Assembly (NCBI RefSeq): GCF_001189515.2
Contig: NZ_CP012069.2
Location: forward strand, 2,604,001-2,668,000
DNA length: 64,000 nt
Direction: 5' to 3'
DNA from: Olsenella sp. oral taxon 807
GTDB lineage: Bacteria; Actinomycetota; Coriobacteriia; Coriobacteriales; Atopobiaceae
This document shows positions 54,026 through 63,285 of the stretch, piece after piece. A program made the translations under genes and the position numbers. The notes under the pieces are model-generated. The model had not been told where the DNA came from. It saw only the letters and a list, made by a program, of their open reading frames with translations, and did not search any database. Numbering within the stretch: position 1 is the stretch's first letter; the number at the start of each line of letters is the position of its first letter.

Positions 54026-54069
54026 ATTGAACCAGCAAAATAGAGCCCTGTCAACCAGCAAAATAGAGC
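54026..54069 (-). promoter_or_regulatory. Probable promoter with direct repeats upstream of the DUF4143 ATPase
   Basis: AACCAGCAAAATAGAGC occurs twice (54030-54046 and 54053-54069) with 23-base spacing. On the minus strand a TTGACA lies at 54049-54054 between them, with TTCAAT 17 bases further on. The repeats therefore cover the -35 and spacer and look like operator sites. Confidence 0.5.
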
Positions 54070-54243
54070 GAGATCTGTCGGTAAAACAGAGGGTAATTGC
54101 CCGGCATATCAGAGGAAACACCATACCCCTCGCGGCCGTACGCGGTCTGCATGTACGAATGGCAGTCCAAGGCCTGCGGACAAGATGAGTCCTGCGATAG
54201 CAAGCGGGGGAGCACGGCGGTCACGTAGCGGATATGACGGGCA

Positions 54244-54459
54244 CGATGTGAGTGATTCACTCACATCGCAATCGTGATGTGAGTGAATTTTTGGCAGAAA
54301 CTGACACAGACTTAACGAAGGGAAACTCTATTCTCGCAGGTCAGAGGATTACTGAAAGCGTACTCGAAGTGAGTGATTCACTCACTTCGTCAATGTGATG
54401 TGAGTGATCCACTCACTTCGCGACGCTCGAGGCGACGATGTGAGTTGATCACTCACATC
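54244..54459. repeat. Array of GTGAGTGATTCACTCAC palindromes
   Basis: Four near-perfect palindromes and one half-site: 54244-54268 (perfect, 12-base arms), half-site 54276-54286, 54365-54389 (perfect, GAAG/CTTC-ended variant), 54397-54419 (one arm of each variant) and 54437-54459. The array lies in the 580-base gap upstream of the DUF4143 ATPase gene and beyond the 3' end of the activase gene. It may bind a dimeric protein; no other copies were noticed in the window. Confidence 0.85.
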
Positions 54460-54547
54460 ACGCACGTTCGGAACGCCGAGATCCACATGTTGTGCGGTAC
54501 GCGCCAGGCACCGCGCGGCACGCGCACCCGGCTCGGCCCCGCCTGCC

Positions 54548-57500
54548 CTACTTCACGCCGGCCTTCTCCTTTGCCCGCTCGATGGTGGCGAGCTGCTCCG
54601 ACGAGAGGTGAATGCCGCCGTACACGCCCCCCTTCTGTCCACCCCCCTCGTTGACGATGAGGTCCTCGAGCTCGCCGCGACGGCGGAAGCGCAGCTTCTC
54701 GCCGGGCAGGACGCGCTCGGTGGGATCATCGGGGTTCGTGATCCTAAACGCGCCTCCGCTCTTGAAGTTCTCCTTTGCCACCGAGATCATGAGCTTGATG
54801 CGATTGAGCTGATTCACCTCCGAGGCGCCCGGGTCGTAGTCCACGGCCACGATGTTGCTCTCGGGATGTAGCTGGCGCAGCCGCTTGATCACCGACTTGC
54901 CCACGACGTGGTTGGGCAGGCAGGCAAAGGGCGAGCAGCACACGATGTTGGGCGTGCCGTGCTGGATGAGGTCAACCATCTCGGCCGTGAGCAACCAGCC
55001 CTCGCCCATCGTGTTGCACAGCGACAGGATGGAGCTTGCCTTCTGGGCGAGCTCATGGATGTCCTCGTAGGGAGAGAACCTCTCGGACTTGGCGAGCATC
55101 TTGTTGATGGGCACCCGCATGGAGCTCACGAGCTTGATACCCGCGCTGTGCGTGAGGCGACTCATGGCCTTAGTGCCCAGTTCGTCGTGGGTGTTGATCG
55201 CATTGGACATGCCAAAGAGGAAGAAGTCCAGAAGGCCCGGAACGTCGGCTTCGCAGCCCTCGCCCTCGATGACGTCCACGACCTGGTTGTTGGCCGTCGG
55301 GTGAAACTTGACCAGGATCTCTCCCACGACGCCGACGCGCGGCTTGCTGCGGTCGTCCGTGAGCGGCAGCGTGTCAAAGCGGTCGATGGTGTCTCGACAG
55401 AGGCGATAGAAGCTCTTGCGGTCGGTGCGAGGTATCAGGGTCTTGGCACGCCTCATCAGGCTGTCGTAGAGCCTGTTGGCAGAGCCCCTCTCGGTCTCGT
55501 AGGGACGTGTGCGATACAGGAGCTGCATGATCAGATCCCCATAGAGCAGCGCATAGATCGCCTTGACGATGAGGCTGGGCTTGAAGAGGTTGAAGCCAGG
55601 CGACGACTCGCCAAGCCCGCTCGCCGCCGTGAGGGAGATGACTGGCACCTCCTCGTGGCCGGAGTCCTTGAGGGCCTTGCGGATGAGGGCGATGTAGTTG
55701 GTGGCGCGACACCCTCCGCCCGTCTGGGTGATCAGGACCGCCGTGCGCGTGAGGTCGTACTTACCCGAGAGGACGGCCTCCATGATCTGGCCCGTGACCA
55801 GGATGGACGGGTAGCAGATGTCGTTGTTCACGTACTTGAGACCCGTGTCCACGGCCTTGTGGTCGACCGAGGGCAAGAGCACGCAGTTGTAGCCCTCCGC
55901 CCTGAGCAGGGCCTCCACGATGTCGAAGTGGATGGGCGCCATCTGCGGGGCAAGGATGGTGTAGCCCTTGGCCTGCATCTCCTTGGTATAGTTGTGCTTC
56001 GTGAACGCGGCGCTCTTCGCCTCGCGATACACGGGCGTGCGACGGGAGAGGTCGGTCTGGCGGGCGCGCTCCAAGGAGCCATCGGCCATGCGCACGCCCA
56101 CGGGCGCGGCCTCAAGCGCGATGCCGGCGGCCGTCTGGCGCTCGAGCTCGGCCTTCTGCTCCTTGAGGGCGGCCATGAGCGAGCGCACGCGAATGCGGGC
56201 AGCGCCGAGGTTGGAGACCTCGTCTATCTTGAGCACGGTGTATATCTTGCCAGAGGCCTCGAGTATCTCCTGCACCTGGTCGGTCGTGAGAGCGTCGAGG
56301 CCACAGCCAAAGGACTGCAGCTGGATGAGGTCGAGGTCGTTCCTGCTCGCGACAAAGCGGGCGGCACGGTAGAGACGGCTGTGGTACATCCACTGGTCCA
56401 CGACACGGATGGGCCGCTCGGGCATCATCTTGTGGGCCACGGAGTCCTCGGTGAGGACCGCAAGGCCAAAGCCGTGGAGCAGCTCGGGGATGGCATGGTT
56501 TATCTCGCCGTCGTTGTGGTAGGGACGTCCCGCCAGCACAATGCCGTGAGAACCCGTGTCCTCTATCCACTTGAGGGTCTCGTCACCCTTGCGGTGCATG
56601 GCCTCCTTGAAGGCGAGGTCCTCCTCCCAGGCCGCGTTCACGGCCGCGTCTATCTCTTTGCGCGTGATGGGCGTCCCACGCACACGCCCCTTGCCGGACG
56701 CGGCGTCCTCGACACGCTGGACGGCGATGACCTCAAAGAGGCGGCGCTTGAGCTCCTTCTTGTTGTCGTAGGGGATGAAGGGGTCCAGGTACTCGACCTT
56801 AGGGGAGGAGAGCTCGTCGACGTTGAGCTCTAAGGACTGCGGATAGCTCATGACTATCGGGCAGTTGTAGTGGTTGGTCGCGGAGTCATCCTCCTGTCGC
56901 TCCCAGCGGATGCAGGGCATCCAGATGAAGTCGGGATCCTTGCCGAGCAGGTTCATGATGTGGCCGTGGCTGAGCTTGGCCGGGTAGCACACGGACTCGG
57001 ACGGCATGGACTCGATGCCCGCCTCGTAGGTCTTCTTGGTGGTCTTGTCAGAGAGGATGACCGAGAAGCCGAGCTTGGTGAAGAAGGTGTGCCAGAAGGG
57101 GTAGTTCTCGTACATGTTGAGCGCGCGGGGGATCCCCACGGTGCCGCGGGGCGCCTCGTCTACCGGCAGCGAGTGACGGTCAAAGAGCAGGCGGTTCTTG
57201 AAGTCAAAGAGGTTCGGCGCCTTGCTCTGCTCGCGTCTGGGCTTGCCGGAGCCCTTCTCGCAGCGGTTTCCCGTGATGAAGCGCCTGCCTCCGCCGAAGT
57301 CGTTGATGGTGAGCTGGCAGTTGTTCGAGCACAGGCCACAGTGCGAGTTCCTGCGCTTGACCTTGAGATTGTCTATCTCCTCGCGTGAGAGGAGCGAGGA
57401 TGTGCCCGTGGCGCCCGCCCGGTCTCGGGCGAGCAGAGCCGCCCCGTAGGCGCCCATGGTGCCCGCGATGTCCGGTCGGATGACGTCGCGACCCGTGAGC

Positions 57501-59260
57501 AACTCGAAGGCCCTGAGCGTGGCATCACTCATGAAGGTGCCGCCCTGGACGATGACGTATCTGCCGATCTCATCGTAGTCGCGCAGCTTGATGACCTTGA
57601 AGAGTGCATTCTTGATGACGGAGTACGAGAGGCCCGCCGCCACGTCGCCGATGGTCGCCCCCTCCTTCTGGGCCTGCTTCACGCGGGAGTTCATGAAGAC
57701 GGTGCAGCGGCTGCCGAGGTCGATGGGGCGCGCTCCGCGCACGGCAGCCTGTGCGAACTCCTGCACCGTCATGCCCATGGAGTCAGCGAAGTTCGCGATG
57801 AAGGAGCCGCAGCCGGCCGAGCAGGCCTCGTTGAGCATGATATGCTCGATGACACCCCCCTTGACCTGCAGGCACTTCATGTCCTGGCCTCCTATGTCCA
57901 GGATGAACTCGACGTCGGGCACGAAGGCCTTGGCGCCGCGCAGGTGAGCGACCGTCTCTATCTCGCCGGAGTCGGCGCGCAGGGCCTCGATCAGGATGCC
58001 CTCGCCGTAGCCGGTCGTGGTCACGTGCCCTATGGCACAGCCCTCTGGCAGACGGTCATAGATGTCGTCCATGATCTTCTTGGCGGTCCCCAGGATGTCG
58101 CCGTTGTTGTTGTCGTACCAGGTGTAGAGGAGCTCTCCCGCCTCCCCCACGACGGCAGCCTTCATCGTGGTGGAGCCGGCGTCGATGCCAATGAACACAC
58201 GGCCGCAGTAGCCCTCGAGCCTGCCCTTGGGGACGACCTGGGCGTCGTGGCGCGCCTTAAACTCCTGGTAGGCGGCCTCGTCGGCAAAGAGGGGCTCAAG
58301 GCGGGCGACCTCTGAGCCCTGCGTGTCCTTGAGGTTGGTGAGGGCGTCGACGACCTCCTGGAAGCTCACCCGCCTGTCGGACTCCCCGGCAAGCGCCGCG
58401 CCCGTGGCCACGAAGAGGTGGGCGTTTTGGGGGATGACGCGGTGTTCCTCGTCGAGCTTCAGCGTGACGTAGAAGCGGTGGCGCAGCTCGGAGAGATACT
58501 GCAGGGGTCCTCCCAGGAAGGCCACGTAGCCACGGATGGGATGGCCGCAGGCAAGGCCGCTGACCGTCTGGTTCGCGACGGCCTGGAAGATGGACGCCGC
58601 GATGTCCGCGGGGGCGGCACCCTCGTTTAGGAGGGGCTGAACATCGGACTTGGCAAAGACGCCACAACGCGACGCAATGGGGTAGATGTGCGTTGCCTCA
58701 CGGGCAAGGTCGTTCAAGCCAGAGGCATCCGTCTTCATGAGCGAGGCCATCTGGTCGATGAAGGCGCCTGTACCGCCCGCACAGGTGCCGTTCATGCGCT
58801 GCTCGATGCCGTTGTCGAAGTAGATGATCTTCGCGTCCTCGCCACCCAGCTCGATGGCACAGTCCGTCTGGGGGATGAGGGTCTCGACGGCACGCTTGGA
58901 GGCGATGACCTCCTGCACGAACTCGAGGTCGAGCCACTTGGCGAGCAGCATGCCGCCAGAGCCCGTGATCGAAACGCGCATCGACGGGTTGCCTATGACA
59001 GCCTTCGCGCGGGCGAAGAGCTCCCGTGCCGTGGCGCGGACGTCGGTGTGATGGCGCTCGTAGTTGGCGTAGATCAGCCTGCCGCTTGCGTCGATGACGG
59101 CGAGCTTGACCGTGGTGGAGCCCACGTCAATGCCAAGGCGCAGATCCATGTGGGAGAGGTCGATGCGATTTGCGGGATAGAGCTCCGCCCCAAGCTGCCT
59201 GAGCTCGACGGGCTTCGCCGCCATAACCTGAGCCTGGGTGGACGCTGCGTGATTAGCCAT
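54548..59260 (-). CDS. Giant 2-hydroxyacyl-CoA dehydratase activase / BadF-type ATPase fused to HgdB-like domains
   Basis: The 1,570-residue protein has two BadF/BcrA/HgdC ATPase modules: LGIDVGSTTVKLAVIDASGR (about 42) with GTCAGGTGAFIDQM, and FIGIDAGSTTMKAAVVGEAG (about 355) with NEACSAGCGSFI. The GTCAGG and EACSAGCG cysteines are those that hold the bridging [4Fe-4S] cluster. A cysteine-rich HCGLCSNNCQLTI, a DUF2229 domain (MYENYPFWHTFFTKLGFSVI, then SMPSESVCYPAKLSHGH) and a DUF2229/HgdB-like C-terminal half follow. By family it uses ATP for low-potential electron transfer; its specific partner is unknown. It is cotranscribed with a TetR gene that overlaps its start. Confidence 0.9.
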   Translation of the reverse strand: MANHAASTQAQVMAAKPVELRQLGAELYPANRIDLSHMDLRLGIDVGSTTVKLAVIDASGRLIYANYERHHTDVRATARELFARAKAVIGNPSMRVSITGSGGMLLAKWLDLEFVQEVIASKRAVETLIPQTDCAIELGGEDAKIIYFDNGIEQRMNGTCAGGTGAFIDQMASLMKTDASGLNDLAREATHIYPIASRCGVFAKSDVQPLLNEGAAPADIAASIFQAVANQTVSGLACGHPIRGYVAFLGGPLQYLSELRHRFYVTLKLDEEHRVIPQNAHLFVATGAALAGESDRRVSFQEVVDALTNLKDTQGSEVARLEPLFADEAAYQEFKARHDAQVVPKGRLEGYCGRVFIGIDAGSTTMKAAVVGEAGELLYTWYDNNNGDILGTAKKIMDDIYDRLPEGCAIGHVTTTGYGEGILIEALRADSGEIETVAHLRGAKAFVPDVEFILDIGGQDMKCLQVKGGVIEHIMLNEACSAGCGSFIANFADSMGMTVQEFAQAAVRGARPIDLGSRCTVFMNSRVKQAQKEGATIGDVAAGLSYSVIKNALFKVIKLRDYDEIGRYVIVQGGTFMSDATLRAFELLTGRDVIRPDIAGTMGAYGAALLARDRAGATGTSSLLSREEIDNLKVKRRNSHCGLCSNNCQLTINDFGGGRRFITGNRCEKGSGKPRREQSKAPNLFDFKNRLLFDRHSLPVDEAPRGTVGIPRALNMYENYPFWHTFFTKLGFSVILSDKTTKKTYEAGIESMPSESVCYPAKLSHGHIMNLLGKDPDFIWMPCIRWERQEDDSATNHYNCPIVMSYPQSLELNVDELSSPKVEYLDPFIPYDNKKELKRRLFEVIAVQRVEDAASGKGRVRGTPITRKEIDAAVNAAWEEDLAFKEAMHRKGDETLKWIEDTGSHGIVLAGRPYHNDGEINHAIPELLHGFGLAVLTEDSVAHKMMPERPIRVVDQWMYHSRLYRAARFVASRNDLDLIQLQSFGCGLDALTTDQVQEILEASGKIYTVLKIDEVSNLGAARIRVRSLMAALKEQKAELERQTAAGIALEAAPVGVRMADGSLERARQTDLSRRTPVYREAKSAAFTKHNYTKEMQAKGYTILAPQMAPIHFDIVEALLRAEGYNCVLLPSVDHKAVDTGLKYVNNDICYPSILVTGQIMEAVLSGKYDLTRTAVLITQTGGGCRATNYIALIRKALKDSGHEEVPVISLTAASGLGESSPGFNLFKPSLIVKAIYALLYGDLIMQLLYRTRPYETERGSANRLYDSLMRRAKTLIPRTDRKSFYRLCRDTIDRFDTLPLTDDRSKPRVGVVGEILVKFHPTANNQVVDVIEGEGCEADVPGLLDFFLFGMSNAINTHDELGTKAMSRLTHSAGIKLVSSMRVPINKMLAKSERFSPYEDIHELAQKASSILSLCNTMGEGWLLTAEMVDLIQHGTPNIVCCSPFACLPNHVVGKSVIKRLRQLHPESNIVAVDYDPGASEVNQLNRIKLMISVAKENFKSGGAFRITNPDDPTERVLPGEKLRFRRRGELEDLIVNEGGGQKGGVYGGIHLSSEQLATIERAKEKAGVK

Positions 59261-60053
59261 TGTCGGACGCCCTCTCTACACGTGGACCTGAGTCACCAGC
59301 TACGAGCCGGGCACCGTCACCGACGCTCCGCCTGCCTGCGGTGCCCGCGCCGTCACCGGCACTCAGCAGCGCGAGCGCGATCGTGGGAATGTCAAAGTCG
59401 ATGGCCCTGCCATAGAGGTCGCCGGGACGCACGAACATCAGCGAGGTCATGACACGAGCCATCACGGCAACGGACTCATGCATGCCGCTCGTAAGCCAGC
59501 GGACAAGGACCCCGACCTCCGCGCTGATGGAGAAGGTCAGGTAGTAGTCGAAGATGGGACCAAGGAGCTCAAGGTCAAGGCCCTTGGCGGCACGGGCGGC
59601 TATGACATCGCGGGCCATGCGCTTAAGGCGCTCGACAAAGGCGGGGTCACCTCCGTCTCCGAGGAGCGCGGCGAGATAGTCTCCGTGCTCCTTGAAGTAT
59701 GAGAGCAGCTCCTCCGAACCCGGGCAGGGGGCGAAGCCGTCCAAGGCATCCTGCAGGATGTCGAGGTTCACGGCTGCTATGTTGCCAACCAGGCCCTTGA
59801 GGTCTCGGATGGTCTCCGCCTCGATCTGGCCCACGAGGTCGTTGATGTCCTTGAAGTGCGAGTAGAAGGTGCGACGCGTCACGCTGGCGCGGTCGGTAAC
59901 GGCCGTGACCGTAACCTGAGTGAGGTCACCGGTGGCTTCTATCTCGGCCGCAAGGGCGTCGCGCAGGGCACGGCGCGTACGAACGCTGCGACGGTCTCCC
60001 GTCATGCGCGGATTGCGCAGCTGTGTGCCAACCTGCCGAAGAGCTGTTCTCAT
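59253..60053 (-). CDS. TetR family transcriptional regulator
   Basis: The 266-residue protein has an N-terminal helix-turn-helix with TQVTVTAVTDRASVTRRTFY and SHFKDINDLVGQIE, the classical TetR signature, followed by a helical ligand domain (about 85-215) and a disordered tail. The start at 60053 has GGGGG ten bases upstream; an internal ATG 48 bases later is a less favoured alternative. Its end overlaps the activase start by eight bases. A large inverted repeat directly upstream is the likely operator, so it probably controls itself and the activase. Confidence 0.85.
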   Translation of the reverse strand: MRTALRQVGTQLRNPRMTGDRRSVRTRRALRDALAAEIEATGDLTQVTVTAVTDRASVTRRTFYSHFKDINDLVGQIEAETIRDLKGLVGNIAAVNLDILQDALDGFAPCPGSEELLSYFKEHGDYLAALLGDGGDPAFVERLKRMARDVIAARAAKGLDLELLGPIFDYYLTFSISAEVGVLVRWLTSGMHESVAVMARVMTSLMFVRPGDLYGRAIDFDIPTIALALLSAGDGAGTAGRRSVGDGARLVAGDSGPRVERASDNG

Positions 60054-60076
60054 ATGCCGCGAACCCCCAGTTCTTG

Positions 60077-60125
60077 CTCACACTGTGCAGTATGTTACAG
60101 CGTGAGTAGTATTGCACAATGTGAG
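60077..60125. promoter_or_regulatory. Probable TetR operator
   Basis: CTCACACTGTGCAGTA (60077-60092) is inverted at 60110-60125 with two mismatches, around a 17-base spacer, beginning 24 bases upstream of the TetR start codon. Size and position fit an autoregulatory TetR operator pair. Nothing lies immediately divergent except mobile-free intergenic sequence and the end of a membrane protein gene. Confidence 0.7.
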
Positions 60126-60255
60126 AAAGAACATACGTGGCATGGGCACACGCATGGCTACGCCACAATTACTTCACAGGAGGGGGTAGCAGACGGTGCG
60201 TCACGAGTCCTTGGGGACGTGGCGCCCGCGCTTCGAAAGCCTCGTTTATCAGGAC

Positions 60256-61644
60256 TTACTGATCCTCGTTCGGGCGGACGTCCTCCCCGTTCGTCTCTGG
60301 GCCCAAGGAGGTCTGGGCATCTGCCGACTGAGGGGACTGCGACGCGGCGTGGAGTTCCGCCGTTTGAGAGGATTGCGACGCGGCGTGGGACTCCACCGTT
60401 TGAAGGGACTGCGACGCGGCGTGGGACTCCACCGTTTGAGGGGACTGCGGAGCGGTGCGGGGTCCTGCCGACTGAGGGGACTGCGACGCAAGCGCCTCGA
60501 TGGCAAGTGAGACCGGATCGGTAAAATCGATAGGCGAGGGTCGATCGCTTGGAGCGGATGCGTTGGGAAAAGAGCTTATGTCACCCCCATCAACAGGGCG
60601 AGAAGATGGAGTACCCGCTTGGTCGGCGCGAGAGAGTCCCGCAGATGCAGACAGGCCCCACTCGACGTCAGGGGGACGTACCCCAGACGCGGCACCGGGC
60701 GCAGGAGAGGCATTCTGCCCCTGGAGCTGATCCCCTGGCCCCTGCCCCTGGAGCTGGGACTGCCCGAGCTGGTAGGGCTGCGCGGCATGCTGGTCCCCCC
60801 CGCCCAAAGATCCCAACCGTGCATCCGAACTTGGCTGCCGCCCTGCAGGCAGCGAGTCTGTGCTCTTGCCCCATGACGGAACATCGAACTGCCTCATCCA
60901 TAGCCCGACCATGGTGTGGATCAGCAGGAACACAACGGTGCAGTAGACGGCCATCAGCAGGAAGATCACTGGATACAGAAAGAGAACGAAGAGCACGCTG
61001 CCCGCAAGGCCAAGGAAGACACCTATGAAAGCAAACACGTAAGACAGTAACAGCGGGGCGAACTCGCAGACGAGCGCGACAAGCGCAACTAGGCCCGAGA
61101 TCTTGGCATAGCCGCCAGCATCACGCTTGATCATCTCCACAATGCGACTGATCTGATACCCTGCAGCAGAATCCTGATAGATGGTTGCCCGCACGCCCAC
61201 CATGACCGTGAGGACCGTGCAAAACGAGACTACGGCGATAAGCGGCCAACCGACAGGGCTCCAGACGCTCAGCAGAAGCCAAGGCAGCATCCTGATAAGC
61301 ATCAAAGTATCCAGCGCATCGGCAAGGGGGCCAAGATATGAGCGGGTCACCGCCATTGCGACAGCGCAGTAAAGCACCACCCACACAATGCACCATCCGA
61401 GGACCGCGACAAAGGCACGACAACCGCTCTGGAAACACCGAGGGATATCGATGCCCCGCCTCTGGGGAGGCCCTTCGAAGCCCCAGGCAACACGACGGGC
61501 CCACTCCATCTCGTATCCCAGCACAACGAGCCACCCCACCACTGGAACGAGCATATAGACGGATAACGTCAAGATGGGCGTATACCAGCCCCTATCCCTG
61601 GTGAGCAGGCCCCACGCATGAGAGAGGTATCTCGTTTCTCGCAT
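60256..61644 (-). CDS. DUF4013-like multi-pass membrane protein with repeat-rich tail
   Basis: From the start at 61644 (MRETRYLSHAWGLLTRDRGW, GGAAGGAG upstream) the protein has 462 residues. Residues 1-260 hold about six membrane segments with the DUF4013-type features WARRVAWGFEGPPQRRGIDI and the small-residue-rich helices following. The C-terminal 200 residues are hydrophilic, rich in Gln, Ser and Pro, and end in about five copies of a 12-residue repeat (ASQSPQTVESHA), encoded by 36-base DNA repeats. The membrane domain lies in the cytoplasmic membrane; the role is unknown. Confidence 0.75.
   Translation of the reverse strand: MRETRYLSHAWGLLTRDRGWYTPILTLSVYMLVPVVGWLVVLGYEMEWARRVAWGFEGPPQRRGIDIPRCFQSGCRAFVAVLGWCIVWVVLYCAVAMAVTRSYLGPLADALDTLMLIRMLPWLLLSVWSPVGWPLIAVVSFCTVLTVMVGVRATIYQDSAAGYQISRIVEMIKRDAGGYAKISGLVALVALVCEFAPLLLSYVFAFIGVFLGLAGSVLFVLFLYPVIFLLMAVYCTVVFLLIHTMVGLWMRQFDVPSWGKSTDSLPAGRQPSSDARLGSLGGGDQHAAQPYQLGQSQLQGQGPGDQLQGQNASPAPGAASGVRPPDVEWGLSASAGLSRADQAGTPSSRPVDGGDISSFPNASAPSDRPSPIDFTDPVSLAIEALASQSPQSAGPRTAPQSPQTVESHAASQSLQTVESHAASQSSQTAELHAASQSPQSADAQTSLGPETNGEDVRPNEDQ
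60328..60493. repeat. 36-bp tandem repeats in the tail of the membrane protein gene
   Basis: About four to five copies of a 36-base unit containing GCGACGCGGCGTGGGACTCC and CCGTTTGAGG keep the reading frame and encode the ASQSPQTVESHA repeat. Middle copies are nearly identical, so recent copy-number change is likely. Confidence 0.8.
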
Positions 61645-61724
61645 GGTCCACCGACTCCTTCCCACATAGCGACAAAGCTCTCTGTTGCCGCCTGCGGTCG
61701 AGCGCCGAGGCGACCGGCGGGAGG

Positions 61725-61997
61725 TCACGCTACGACGTCCGAGAACTCCTCGTGCTTCTCGAACCAGCCTTGGGCATAACTGCAACTCAGACGCGCCCGC
61801 ATTCCGCGATCGCGCAGCTCTTCGGCAAGGCGCTGGCACAACCTGCCCGCAATGCCCTGCCCACGCCCCGCAGGTTCCACAAATGTATGGATGATGTCCA
61901 CGGTATCGGGTGTGAGTTGGTGGAGCTCGATATGACCAAGCTCGACCCCCTCATCAGCCATGCAGCAAATCTTATCCGCAGATACCTTAAATGTCAT
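61725..61997 (-). CDS. Small GNAT-like N-acetyltransferase (YjdJ type)
   Basis: The 90-residue protein starts at 61997, where GGGAGGG lies six bases upstream of ATG; longer in-frame starts have no site. It has the compact YjdJ/GNAT_acetyltr_2-like (PF14542) pattern: VELGHIELHQL, then VDIIHTFVEPAGRGQGIAGR with the acetyl-CoA loop, and ARLSCSYAQGWFEKHEEF at the end (consensus CSY...W...H.E). Such short GNAT proteins are complete. The acetyl acceptor is unknown. Confidence 0.82.
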   Translation of the reverse strand: MTFKVSADKICCMADEGVELGHIELHQLTPDTVDIIHTFVEPAGRGQGIAGRLCQRLAEELRDRGMRARLSCSYAQGWFEKHEEFSDVVA

Positions 61998-62104
61998 GCC
62001 CGCCCTCCCATCGTCGTACACCGCCATGCTTCCTGTGGCGTCACGGGGAAACTGCCCACAACCCCAAAGCAGCTCGTGACCCCAAGGCCACTTGCAGCTC
62101 AATA

Positions 62105-62254
62105 GTGTACACAAATGGCCCAAACGGGCACCGAGAGACCCCTGGCACCGATCTGTGTACACTCCTGCGACCCCGGGGGCTGTCCGTAGTTCAATAGTGT
62201 ACACAAATGGCCCAAACGGGCGCCCGGAAGCTCTCACTCTCGATCTGTGTACAC
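62105..62254 (+). repeat. Two 58-bp GTGTACAC units without element ends (locus F)
   Basis: Units lie at 62105-62162 and 62197-62254, each exactly 58 bases, with the typical TCCTGCG after each and a 34-base spacer. Their arms have AAATGGCCCAAACGGGC instead of the usual version and neither terminus of the mobile element is recognisable nearby. They lie between the GNAT and sortase genes. Confidence 0.88.
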
Positions 62255-62322
62255 TCCTGCGGTCACTTACGGCCCCCGCAGCCCTTGCGACCACTCACGG
62301 CCCTTGCGGCAGGATCACCCGC

Positions 62323-63201
62323 CTAGAGCGTGGACAGGTTGATCGCAGACTGGCTGTCTATGGGTCGATTGTCTTTCAGCACTCCCGTAACTATGAAACG
62401 ATGAGGGCCATGGTATTCCTCGACCATGCAGGTGCTCAGCTGCAGGATCTTATCCGTAGCGGCGTCAAGCGTGGCGCCCTCGCGAATGTTGCGCCTCGAT
62501 GATTCGGGATTGAGCACAAAGTTGTAGTACTCCTGGAGCGCCTGGGGGTTCTTGAAGTCAAACGAATTGAGGATGTGCCGGTCATCATACTCATATGCGG
62601 CCACGATCTTGTAGATGAAAACACGGCCGGGTGTGAAGACGTACATCACGTCATGCTCAGCAAAGAAGTTTGCGTCCTCGAAGTTGTGGAGCGACCTGAA
62701 CAAGTGGATGGGATCGTCGGTGTTATGCCCATAGAGCACCGTCACAGGGTCAGAGAAATCGAGTGCGTTCATGCTCTGTGAGAAGATGGCACCGTATGGA
62801 GACGCCTTACCCGAGCGATTGTGATCGAGGTAGTACGTGTCATCATCTGGGCTTTGCAGCACAGGGTTGTTCACGTTGGTCCCCGGAATCGTGATCCACG
62901 CATAGATGTCTTGGTTCTCCTCCTTGAGCTTAGAGAAGTCCACGGCGTTCTCGACGTCTGTGGTCTCCTCACCCTCCCCCTCATCGGAATCTGTGCTCAC
63001 CGTTGGAACAGGATCTTCCGCCGCCCGCTGCTTCTCTTCCGCGACGCTAGGTGAGACGGGCGGATGAAGCGTCACAGCGGCTGCCGCGACAACGAGGACG
63101 AGCGTGGCGACTGCCACGATGACCATACGGGGCCTTGCGCCCCATGCCATCGTCCTCTGCCTCAGCGCCTGCCACATTTGCGTCAGCACCTGTTTCAGCA
63201 T
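62323..63201 (-). CDS. Class B sortase
   Basis: From the start at 63201 (MLKQVLTQMW, GGAGGGG upstream) the protein has 292 residues: a short cytoplasmic tail, one membrane anchor (about 30-50), an acidic linker and a sortase domain. Catalytic elements are visible as VLYGHNT (His), LQLSTCMVEEY (Cys) and HRFIVTG (Arg); the order and ITIPGTNVNNPVLQ motif fit class B. It acts outside the membrane, attaching proteins to the wall or polymerising pilins. The neighbouring gene encodes a candidate substrate. Confidence 0.9.
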   Translation of the reverse strand: MLKQVLTQMWQALRQRTMAWGARPRMVIVAVATLVLVVAAAAVTLHPPVSPSVAEEKQRAAEDPVPTVSTDSDEGEGEETTDVENAVDFSKLKEENQDIYAWITIPGTNVNNPVLQSPDDDTYYLDHNRSGKASPYGAIFSQSMNALDFSDPVTVLYGHNTDDPIHLFRSLHNFEDANFFAEHDVMYVFTPGRVFIYKIVAAYEYDDRHILNSFDFKNPQALQEYYNFVLNPESSRRNIREGATLDAATDKILQLSTCMVEEYHGPHRFIVTGVLKDNRPIDSQSAINLSTL

Positions 63202-63285
63202 GAACCCCTCCCCACACACGAGCAGGGTGAGAGACGGCTGCTCTCACCCTGCCTCACAAGACCTATGATACTTCAAGAAGTCGCG

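Noticed and set aside
54908-56833. 641-codon plus-strand frame antisense to the activase gene
   Set aside because: It is a shadow of a well-supported gene in GC-rich DNA, with low-complexity composition.
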